A stretch of 64,000 nt of DNA from Colocasia esculenta (taxonomy: Eukaryota > Streptophyta > Magnoliopsida > Alismatales > Araceae), in NCBI GenBank assembly GCA_014218235.1, contig CM024753.1, forward strand, positions 181,078,348 to 181,142,347, given 5' to 3'. Positions 45,237 to 55,991 of the stretch are shown here, one piece after another. The notes beneath the pieces were generated by a model. That model was not told where the DNA came from, did not search any database, and worked only from the letters and a program-made list of their open reading frames with translations. The translations under genes were made by a program, and so were the position numbers. Position 1 is the stretch's first letter. Every line of letters starts with the position of its first letter.

Positions 45237-47604
45237 CTAAAGCTCACAAAACTATCAAACGTATTATCTTTGTGCTCCAAGAATGAAACCCATGTGAATC
45301 TGGAATAGTCATCTACTATAACAAATCCAAAATTCTTTCCTCCAAGACTTGTGGTCCTCATTGGCCCAAATAAGTCCATGTGAAGGAGTTCTAAGGGTTT
45401 AGAGGTGGTTACCACAGACTTTAACTTGAAGGAAGACTTTGTGTGCTTCACTTTTGCACAAGGTCCACAGACACCATCCATCTTTGTGATGACTCTTGGT
45501 AGACCTTCCACCAGACTTCTCTTGATCAGCTTTCTTATGCCATCCAAACTGCAGTGGCCTAGTCTTCTGTGCCACAGCTCTGTTGACTGCTCTTTGTTTG
45601 CTGCTAAACATATATCCTGACCTTTTAAATCTTCAAGGTAGAATACGTACATGTTCTTTTCTCTGTTGGCTTCAAAGATAGCCTCTCCATCTTTCATAAT
45701 GCTGCAATTTGACTCTTGGAATTTGATTTGATGTCCTTTATCGCACAGCTGGCTGATGCTGATGAGGTTGTGCTTCAGTCCTCTAACACATAGTACATCT
45801 TCAATAACTATTTTGCCATTGCTGCTCACTGATCCACTGCCGATTACAGTTCCCTTTTCATTGTCTCCATATGTGACTGTGTCTTCTTCAGCTTTGAGGT
45901 GAGAGAACAACTTTTTATTTTCAGACATATGCCTTGAGCACCCGCTGTCCATGTATCATTTTGATGCTCGAAGGCTTCCCTGAAATAGAGACACTAAGCT
46001 TTAGGTACCCAAGTTCTTTTAGGTCCTTGCTGGTTAGTATCATCAATTTTCTTTTTGATTATCCACATTTTGTGTTTGGTTGGACATGATACTTTAATGT
46101 GTCCTAATTTATTACAATGACTACAGCAAGACATGTTTGTTACTTTTTCAATTTTAATATCTTTAAGGTTTGCTTTGTATGCTACATCTTGTTCAGGTAT
46201 AAATTTTGGAGTTGGATATGTTTTAGGGTATGTTATTTCTTCCTCATTATCGGGTGGAGTATAACCTAATCCATGCTTCTTTCTATCTGATCGTCTAGCA
46301 CCTTTTAGTATTAATCCAGTTTTGCCATTAGTAAATTTTTCTAGCGTACTTGATAGTCTTTCATTTTCTTCTGTTAATATTTTAATTTCCCTTTTTAATT
46401 CGTCTGAACTTTCTTGTTTCTCTAGTTTAATTATTTGTTTATTTTTATCTTTTAGATCTTCACATAACAACTCATTTCTTCTCTTATGTTCATTAACCTG
46501 CTTCTCTAGTTGTTCATTTTATGATTTTAAATCTGAATTAGTATTCTCTAGACATGCAATGTTTTTCTTGCTAGCTTTTAGTAGTTTAGATACTTCTTTA
46601 TATTTACTATATAACTCATTAAAAGCTTCTTCTAAGTCATCACAATCTTAATCATTACATGAATCAAAAGATGAGTCAGAAGTTACCTTTTCTTCAGTAT
46701 TTGCCATGAAGGCCAGGTTGGCTTCTTCTTCTTCCTCACTGCTTGAGTTTGACTCGCTGTCTGAGTCGCTGCTGTTGCTCCAAGCTGCTGCCATTGCTTT
46801 CTTCTTGTATCTTCTGAACTTCTTGGAACTGTCTTTATTTTTGAATTTAGGTTTCTTGAGCTTCGGACATTCTGCTTTGATATGTCCAGGCTTCTTACAT
46901 TCATAACATATGGGCTCACCTTTCTTTGAGTCCTTTCCTTCTATCTTCTTAAACTCCTTATTTTTCTTGAAATATCTTCTGCCGGACTGATATCTTTTCT
47001 TTTTGGCTAAGATTCGTTGAAGCCTCCTAGATAGCATAGCTTCTTCGTCTTCACTGTCTTCACTGTTGGCTTCGTCTTCAGATTGTTCCTCAGAGCTGCC
47101 TTCTGCTGCTTTGAGAGTATTTGAGTGCTTCTTTCTACTAGATGATTCTCCTGATCTCTCCATGTTTATCTCATGGGCCATGAGAGACCCAATGAGCTTT
47201 TCTAATGACATACTTTTCAAGTCATTGGCCTCTTCTATAGCTGATACCTTGGGAGTCCAAGAAGATGGTAGAGATCTAAGGATTTTCCTTACCATGTCTC
47301 CCATCTCATAGCTTTTTCCTAATCCTGCTAACCCGTTGGCGATGTCTGTAAATCTGCTGAACATCTGTGTAATGGTTTCTCCTGACTGCATTTGGAATCT
47401 CTCGTACTGTGTCACCAGAATGTCTATTCTGGTTTCTTTTACTTTGTCAGTACCTTCGTATGTGATTCTTAACTTCTCCCACATCTCCATTGCTGATTTG
47501 CAGGCTGAAACTCGGTTAAATTCTTTCTTGCTAAGTGCACAGCATAATATGCTCTTAGCTTTGCAGTTGAGAGAAATACTCTTTCTATCATCTTCTGTCC
47601 ATTT
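45237..47604 (-). pseudogene. SIRE copia gag-protease-integrase, copy B (duplicate)
   Basis: It is nearly identical to 31073-33442 along its whole length (2368 versus 2370 bp). It begins in gag at the CACTA junction (47604) with the same KWTEDDRK sequence, has both CCHC knuckles, protease DSGCSRHMS and the integrase start, and is cut in the integrase at 45237. It keeps the gag frame that copy A lost (319 codons, ending EEKVTSDSSFDSCND) and has TGG where copy A has a stop in the integrase core. It shares the older stops. The integrase frame reads on into CACTA subterminal repeats for about 75 codons. Confidence 0.93.
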
Positions 47605-47773
47605 CACTACAAGAGAATGCGGCTTTACCGACGGATATTTCCGACGGAAATTTTTCCGTCGAAATATCCGTCGGTAACACTGACGGATATAATCCGTCGG
47701 AAATTATATCCGTCGGTAATCCCTTCTTTCCCTATCCCCGCGAAACGAAACCCACTCCCGCTCTCCCCTCCCA

Positions 47774-47830
<57 letters not shown>

Positions 47831-47910
47831 GCGACCGCCGCCGTCGGGACCCCGACCCGCCGCCTCCGCCAGAGTGGGAACCCGGTCTCTCTCCCCCTCA
47901 CCGCCTGCAG
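47605..47910 (+). mobile_element. Second CACTA left end (306 bp remnant)
   Basis: It starts CACTACAAGAGAATGCGG at the same base of SIRE gag as the full element (33443), continues through subterminal CCGACGGA repeats, the shared GGTAATCCCTTCTTTCCC, a CT microsatellite (47776-47827) and GCAGCGACCGCC, and stops at CCTGCAG, where SIRE LTR sequence begins. It is the stump of a duplicated CACTA whose remainder was deleted. Confidence 0.9.
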
Positions 47911-48851
47911 AATGGTCACAAAAATACACTTCGCAGATTGTTAGTGTTAGTGAAGGAAAAATCAAACACACAAAAGCAATCACACGAGACAGAGAATTAT
48001 CATGGTTCGGATCTCCTCTCCTTAGGAGTCCTACATCCAGTCCCTGAGCAACAACTCAGGATATCACTAACAAGGGTACAGTCCCCCTTAAGGACACTAC
48101 AACACCCAGCACCCCAGCTGGTCTTCCTTCACACGAAGGGAACAACACCCTGGAACCCACCAGGTCTTCCTTCACACGAAGGGAACAACACCCTGGAACC
48201 CATCAGGTCTTCCTTCCAACGAAGGGAACAACACCCTGGAACCCACCAGGTCTTCGTTCCATTGAAGGGCACAACACAAGAAAAGTGTTCAGAGATGAAG
48301 CCCCTAGATCAAGCTTATAGATCACTGCTTGATCTGAAGCTAAGAACTGAGAAGGAAAAGATCTACAACAAAGGACTCTTCTCAGAACTAAAGGCTCTCT
48401 CACAGATCTACACTTAGCACAGAGAGCAAGAGCTAGAACAGATGGGATTCTTTGCTTCGCTCTTCGGAAAGCTCACAGAAGGTTGTGAGTCTGTATCACA
48501 GTTGTTGTTCTGGTTAAATTTAATCTGGAGCTTCTGTCTTCTATTTATATCTTCAATTTGAAAATTGAACGTTGAAGTATCCGTTGTCTCTAAGCTCTGG
48601 TATACGTTAGACTGCATGGTCCTGTAGAGCTTTCCGTTCAACGATCTTCTTGCACGCACAGAGAGAAGATCTTCTGTAATATCCTTTGGCTTCTATTTTG
48701 TCCAACATTGAGTGCTGTCAGAGACCTGCACATATTACAAGCTTAAACAATAGACAACTAAGTTGTCTCTTGTTGTCAGTCAATCGTTAGATTGATTTTA
48801 TACAGAAATAGAAGTTTCATTCTGTTCTTCTAAAAATATGTTTACATAATG

Positions 48852-51114
48852 TAACGTCGCGTGCCTTTCAGATCCTTATGGATCATGTGTGTAATGGTTG
48901 TGAAGGGTGTTGTGAGGCCAGTGTGGTTTGGACGTGTGGTGTGTGCAGGTGTGGTGTAGGTTGGGTCCTGAAATAAAATAGGACCTGCTGCAGTTGAGTA
49001 GGAGTTGGCGGCCAGGTATGGTCGTTGACTTGTTGGTGTTCATATGTGTTGGCGTTTACTGTATGAACTTGGCGACAAGGGATATGGACGTTTATGGTAG
49101 CGGTTTCCCTAAACGGCATGAGGGTTGACGCCAACCTGTGTGACCTGCAGAATATAGTCTACCTGAGAGCAGTTCCCTCACTCCATTCTCCCTCTCCCTT
49201 GCCCTGTTTTCATGCCTCTTGCTTCCCCACTACTTCCAAGAGCTGTATAAGGATAATTGGAGGAACGTGGAACGCGAGACGGTGACGAATTGGCCAAGGA
49301 AATGCCGGACCGTGGTGCAATTGCCGTAGGAGCTCGCGGAGGGTTCGGTGTGGATCGGGAGAATCTAGGAGGTTTAAGTGCGTATTGAGGTAGGGAATGA
49401 TCCCTTTAGTTCCTATAGGTTGTGATAATGCAATTGGAAAGCATGAATCTGCATGATAATTGTGTTTTTGGGTAATGGTATCCATGCGGGGTACACGGGT
49501 GGTTTGAGCAATTTAATAATGGAAATATGTTGTTTCAAGTTGATTAGGATTCATGCATGTTAGAGGAAGTATTTCCTCATGTTTGCTCGATAGTTTCGGG
49601 ACCAAGAATGCCTGTAGAATCGGTTTAGGGTTTCTGCAGGAACTGGAGTCGAGGAGCTTGGCGTCAATATCGATTGACGCCAGGTTCTTCAGCTGGGAAC
49701 TTAACGGCTAGATATCTTATCGTTTACATCCCATCGACGACAGTCGATGTTGCCGCCAGTATGCTTTTGGTTTAAATATTGATATATTGAATATTTATTG
49801 ATATCGAGCGGTGCAACGATAATTGTGGTGCACCAAGTGCTCGTGGTTTCTGAGACTAGCGTACTGGGTACGCAGTTAGTCAGTTCTTTACGTGTTTATG
49901 TGGTGTTCACGCGTGGTGAACTATCAGTGCACGAGGTTTGTGCGAAACTTCACGTGGTTTCTGTGACGTGCACGTGGTTTTGTGTACCTGGCAAGTAGTA
50001 CGACGCCTACCGTGGTTACCTCTCCAGTTGGGTGCCCCAGGTTCTCTGTGAGCCAGGCTGTTAGCTCAGGGCTTTGTCCCGGTACTTGTGCTGTACCGTC
50101 GAGGTCTGTGTCGTCTGATCTAGACACCCTCACTCTTGTGTTTGAGTTGTACGTCCGGCTGAGGGAAAGACGACAGTGGAACAGTGACTGCCGTACTTGT
50201 CTTTTAGCCACTTGTAGCGTGCTCGTAGTTGGGGGTACGGACACCAGTAGTCGACACTGGTCCCCAGCTAGTCCTTTTCCAGTGCCTCACTCTAGAGGGC
50301 CCGGGTCAGGGTCTCCAGAGGTGTCAGGCATGGGCCTGTGACCGTGTGGTCCGCAGGTGGTGGTGTTTAGTTGATCTCCACAGTTGCTTGACCTTTTCAC
50401 GTGGAGCGGCAGCTGGACCTTTCGTCCGTGGCTGCGAGACTGAGAGGTAGACCTGTGTTAGCTTGTCCGAGTCAGTCTCTGGTGTCGCGAACCAGTTCAT
50501 GTGACTCGTGTTTGGCTGTCTCTACTTTAGCTTGTACACCTGTACTGATTTGTCATTTAATTATTACAATTGTTTTTCATAGTCAGCAGACGGTGAGTAC
50601 TTTTATAGCTTTCATATCCTGCTTAGTTGTTCTATAAATTATGGGTACTGTTTACTGCTTTCGTACCTGTGTTTGGTTTTGCTCGGTGTTGGGGGAGTTC
50701 TCTACTGAGCCAGTGACTAGCGAGGCTCACCCCTACCCCCACAGGTGAGAGCGAGGAGGACGTTTCTCGACCGTTGTCCAGTTCGGAGCCGCGTCGTAGC
50801 GGTGCAGGGTCGGTACCTCCAGCTGTGTAGTAGCAGCTCCAGCAGTGTAGTTTCAATAGTGTAGTGTAGTCTAGCTAGTTGGTTACTCTTCAGTTGTACC
50901 TCGGGGTATGCTCCAGGCTCTTGTACTTTCTTTCAGTTTTGTGAAAATATGGCTATGTAAACTTGTGAAATATATATATAAAATGGTGTGTTCCTTTGTG
51001 TTTACACGGACTGTGGTTTGGTATCCCTAGCGAGGCTTCGCCCCGTTCGCGGGAGGCGGACTCGGATCAAGTACGTTATCGGTTTAACGGGCTTGCCCAA
51101 GGCGTTCCGCCACA
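48852..51114 (+). repeat. Gypsy 5' LTR
   Basis: It differs from the 3' LTR unevenly: about 16 differences in the first 350 bp, about 3 percent up to 49790, almost none from 49797 to 50730, then about 11 in the last 400 bp (counted by eye). Confidence 0.95.
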
Positions 51115-51268
51115 GTTGGTATCAGAGCAATGTCCGTGTTAATATAAGGGAACTAGAAAGATACATAGCCTTATTTCAGTCTTTGTACAATGCTGGTAGG
51201 GACCCTGGTTTCTGATGATTTGTTGTTGTGATTTTGTTTGATGTTTTGTTTGAGCAGAAATTTCTGAA

Positions 51269-54200
51269 ATGGCTGATAGGAGAGATTGGGGTGGTGGAGG
51301 AGATGATCCAGAGGAGAGCACTCAGCATATGATAGAGAGGATTTGGGAGAGCCTCACTGATATCCAAAGGAGGATGGATCAGCAGGCGCCGGTACCACCG
51401 GTTGCAGTGCCACCTGGGGATGGAGAGACTATACCTATAGTTCCAGTTCCACCACCGCCAGGAGCGGAAGTGCCTTTTGTAGCACCCTTGCCACCACCAC
51501 CACCAGTGTTATTAGCAGAGGAACCAGTGATGCAAGTTGAGAAATTTCTGAGATTGCAGTCGCCTACTTACTCAGGAGGGCCGAATCCAGATACAACAGA
51601 ACACTGGGTTCATGAGATTGAAAGGGTCTTTGCGACCATGAGATGTCCGGCAATAGATAAAGTTGTGCTAGCTGCCTATCAGTTGAGGGGTTTTGCATTG
51701 GAATGGTGGCGATTGAAGATGCAGACCACCTTTGCAGGCAGGACAGAAGAGGCTATTACTTGGTTGGAATTTCTTGATGTATTTAACGATACATTCTTTC
51801 TGATTCAAGTGCAGCAAGTGAAAAGGGAGCAGTTTCGGACACTCCAGCAAGATAACTCTTTAGTTTTAGAGTACCAGATGAGGTTTATGGCACTTAGCCG
51901 ATATGCGCCTTATGTAGTATCAGATAATAATATGATGGTTGAGTATTTCATTAGAGGTTTGAGAGTGGAGTTGCAGGATGCAATAATACCTCTCATGTGT
52001 AAGACAGTGGAAGAAGCAGCTCAGAGGGCAGCTACGTTGGAAAGGTCTATTCGGACTCGTCAGGTGGGCGAGTCAGGCTCAGGTAGTTTTCGGCTACCAT
52101 AGCAGTCAGTGGGTGCGAGTAAGGGAAAAGCACCAGCAGGACCTTCTTCATCAGGCTTTGGTAAATGGGGTCAGAAATTGAAGCAAGCATTTAAAGGAAA
52201 AGGAAGAGGATGGGGAGGTCGTCAGTAATTTCAGCAAGGTCGTGGTACACCAGAGGTGGAGGAATCGCAGCAGAGTACTGCCAGGCAGCCCATTATTCCA
52301 CCAGGGTATAGATGTTATAATTACAATCAGCTGGGACATTTGATCCGCAATTTCCCCTATCCGAGAGAGTATGGGTATGGAAGAGGTGTGCAGCAGCAGC
52401 AGCAGCCTCAGCAGTTTCAGCAGCCTCAGGCAGGTCGTGGCAGAGGAACACCACAGCAGCGAGGAAGAGGCCGGGTTATGGCTATCACTCGAGCTCAGGC
52501 GGAGGCATCAAATATGATAGAAGGTACTTTGCCTCTTTATGAATATTCAACAAGAGTTTTATTTGATTCAGGTGCCTCTCATTCTTTTATTTCTGAAGAA
52601 TTTCTGGATTGTATGACTCATCCTTTAGAGGAAAAGTCTTGTGAGTTAGTAGTGGAAGTTCTCTCGGGTGAGTTCCTGCTCACTTCGAGCTATATAGATG
52701 AAGCTCCTGTTATGATTGAAGGGAACCAGATGCCGGGTCGGTTATATGCCCTGCAGTTGGCAGATTATGATATTATTTTGGGTATGGATTGGCTTGAGAC
52801 TTATGGAGCAATGATAGATTGCAGAAAGAAAAGGATCAGGTTTTGTCATCCTAATGGTGCAATATTTGAATATCAAGGTATGCTTTTTATATCTCTAAGT
52901 TTCTAATTTCTGCAATTAGAGCTAGAAAGTTGATAAATGCTGAATGTGTGGCTTATTTAGCCTCGGTAAGTCTGGTAGAAGCTAGTCAGTCAGTGGAAGC
53001 AGTTCCCGTGGTTAGGGAATTTGCTGATGTTTTTCCTGAAGATTTGCCTAGTTTAGCTCCACATAGAGAAGTGGACTTTACCATTGAGTTGCTGCCAGGT
53101 ACCATGCCGATTTCTAAAGCCCCATATCGGATGGCACCAGCAAAACTTAAAGAATTGAAAAAGTAATTAGAAGAGTTGTTGCAGAAAGGGTTCATTAGAC
53201 CAAGTCATTCCCCGTGGGGAGCGCCAGTGTTGTTTGTGAAAAAGAAAGATGGAAGTTTTCGTATGTGTATTGATTATAGAAAGTTGAATGATGTGACCAT
53301 TAAGAATAAGTACCCGTTACCAAGAATAGATGATCTGTTTGATCAGTTGCAATCATCAAATGTATTTTCTAAAATTAATTTAAGGTCCGGGTACCATCAG
53401 TTGAGAATTAAAGAGGAGGATATAGATAAAACATCATTCAGAACCAAATATGGTCACTATGAATTTGTGGTTATGCCATTTGGGCTGACCAATGCTCCTA
53501 CAGGTTTTATGGATCTGATGAATAGAATTTTTCATCCATATTTAGACCAATTTATTGTGGTCTTTATTGATGATATTCTGATTTATTCAACATCTAAAGA
53601 GGAGCATGCAGCTCATTTGAGGTTTACCCTGCAGTTGTTAAGGGATAACCAGTTGTTTGCCAAATTCAATAAGTGTGAATTTTGGTTGAAGGAAATTCAG
53701 TTTCTGGGTCATGTCATCTCAGCTAAAGGAGTGGCAGTGGACCCAAGTAAAGTGGAAGCAATGATGAAATGGGAAGTGCTTAAGACAATTACTGAGATTA
53801 GAAGTTTTCTGGGATTGGCAGGTTATTATAGGCGCTTCATACAAGATTTCTCTAAGATTGCGGCACCTATGACCAAGTTGACCAGAAAAGGTGTGCCTTT
53901 TGTGTGGTCCGGTGAATGTCAGAAAAGTTTTATGGAATTGAAGAAGAGGCTTACAACAACACCCATATTGACATTACCGGTAGGAAGTGGTGGTTTTGTG
54001 GTGTATGCAGATGCTTCAAGGAGAGGACTTGGCGCAGTGCTTATGAAGCATGGCAAAGTGATAGCTTATGCGTCCAGGCAATTGAAGCCGGCAGAAGAGA
54101 ATTATCCCACCCATGATTTAGAATTAGCAGCAGTTGTGTTTGCTTTAAAAATGTGGAGGCATTATTTGTATGGCGAGAGATTTGAAATTTTTACAGATCA

Positions 54201-55875
54201 TAAAAGCTTGAAGTATATCTTCTCGCAGAAAGATTTGAATCTCCGTCAGCGTAGGTGGGTGGAGTATTTAAAGGATTATGATTTCAGTTTGGCTTACCAT
54301 CCGGGTAAGGCCAATGTTGTAGCAGATGCCTTAAGCAGAAAGGCATATATAAATCTGATGATGATCAAAGAGTGGAAGCTGTATGAAGAGATAGTGGAGA
54401 ACTCCTTGTATGTGCCCAGTAGTCAGCGACGGGCAGTACTAGCTGCTAGTGCTGTAGAGCCATCTTTGTATTGGCAGATTGTTGAGGCCCAGAGAGCAGA
54501 TGTAAGTTTAGCTGAAATTGTAAAAATGGAAGGAGTTACCATTGATGATAATTGTGTGATTAAGCTCAGAGGCAGGTTGTTTGTTCCAGTAGAAAGAGAA
54601 GTAAAGCAACGAGTGTTGGAAGAGGCTCATAAATCCAGGTACACTATCCATCCGGGTAGTACTAAAATGTACCACGATTTGAGGAAGAATTTCTAGTGGC
54701 CTCATATGAAAAAGGAAATAGTAGAGTTTCTTGCAAGATGTGCTATCTGTCAACAGATTAAAGCAGAGCATCAGAAGCCTGGAGGTCTATTGCAACCGTT
54801 GCCCACTCCACTGTGGAAATGGGATGATATTGCCATGGACTTTGTGGCAGGTTTACCAAGATCAAGTTCCGGGCATAATGGAATATGGGTATTTGTTGAT
54901 AGATTGACCAAGGTGTGCAGATTAGTGGCAGTAAGTATGTCTTAGACAGTGGACAGATTAGCAAAGGTTTATGTTGAAAGAATTGTTACATTGCATGGTA
55001 TTCCGAAGACTATTGTATCCGACAGAGATCCAAGATTTACTTCTGGTTTTTGGAGAAGTCTGCAGAAAGTAATTGGTACTGAGCTGAGATATAGCTCCGC
55101 TTATCATCCCCAGACAGATGGTCAGACAGAAAGGACTATTCAGACGATTGAAGATATGTTGCGGGCTTGTTGCTTAGTTTGGGGAGGTAACTGAGAGCAT
55201 CATTTGGGAATAGTTGAGTTTGCCTATAATAATAGTTATCATACCAGTCTTGGGATGGCACCGTATGAAGCTTTATATGGAAGGCCATGTAGAACCCCAT
55301 TGAACTGGCATGAAGTGGGAGAAAGGCAATTAGTGGGTCCTGAATTAATTCAGCAAACCACAGAAGTGGTGAAGCTTATTAAAGAAAAATTGCAGGAAGC
55401 TCAAAGTAGACAAAAGAGTTATACAGATAATCGGAGGAGACCACTTCAATTTGAAGTGGGAGATTTTGTTTTCTTAAGAGTTTCCCCGAGTAAAGGTATT
55501 ATGAGGTTTGGTAAGACTGGAAAGTTGAGCCCAAGATATGTGGGACCTTTCCAGGTGATTGAGAGAATTGGGGAAACAGCTTATAGGCTTGATTTGCCAG
55601 CATATTTTGCGAATGTCCATGATATATTTCATGTTTCTATGTTAAGAAAGTGCATTGAAGATCAAGCTCAAATAATCAGTTATCAAGGTGGTGACTTGAG
55701 GCCGGATATGACTATGCCGGAGTATCCGGTGCAGATCACGGATCGAAAGATAAAGAAGTTGAGAAATAAAGAAATTGAACTAGTTAAAGTGAGATGGGAA
55801 AATAGGTTGGGTGGTGAGGATACCTGGGAGTTAGCCGAGGAGATGGCTAAAGGGTATCCTTATCTGTTTGAATAA
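51269..55875 (+). pseudogene. Gypsy gag-pol, broken by six stops and one frameshift
   Basis: It starts at MADRRDWGGGGDD (51269). Order: the gag core (about 51530-52080, PTYSGGPNPDTTEHW ... LEWWRLKMQTTFAG), a degraded CCHC knuckle near 52310 (CYNYNQLGHLIRNF, two Cys lost), protease LFDSGASHSF (about 52560), RT (KKKDGSFRMCIDYRKLN, then FIDDILIYS about 53565), RNase H (YADASRRGLGAVL, about 54005; FTDHKSLKYIF), integrase HHCC (about 54630-54745) and core (MDFVAGLP, SDRDPRFTS), and a chromodomain-like tail (PVQITDRKIKKLRNKEIELV ... DTWEL) ending at 55875. Stops: 52100, 52226, 53164, 54694, 54943, 55192. A frameshift lies near 52890-52905. It cannot make a full polyprotein. Confidence 0.93.
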
Positions 55876-55991
55876 GCTTTTGTATTTCTTTTTAGATGAT
55901 AGTACTTGTAAAAGTGTGTATGTTTAAGTTATTTAAGTTTGAGTTGTGTTATGAATTTCGAGGTCGAAATTTTCTTTTTAGATGATAGTAA
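55876..55991 (+). other. Gypsy 3' untranslated stretch without a polypurine tract
   Basis: The expected purine tract before the 3' LTR is absent. Instead TTCTTTTTAGATGATAGTA occurs twice, at about 55886-55904 and again at 55972-55990, immediately before the LTR. TTTCGAGGTCGAAATT, a usual neighbour of the tract in this type of element, is present at about 55954. Confidence 0.75.

Noticed and set aside
49798..50637. ORFs repeated in both gypsy LTRs (50 to 120 codons, both strands)
   Set aside because: They lie wholly in LTR sequence, resemble no family, and appear twice only because the LTRs are duplicated.
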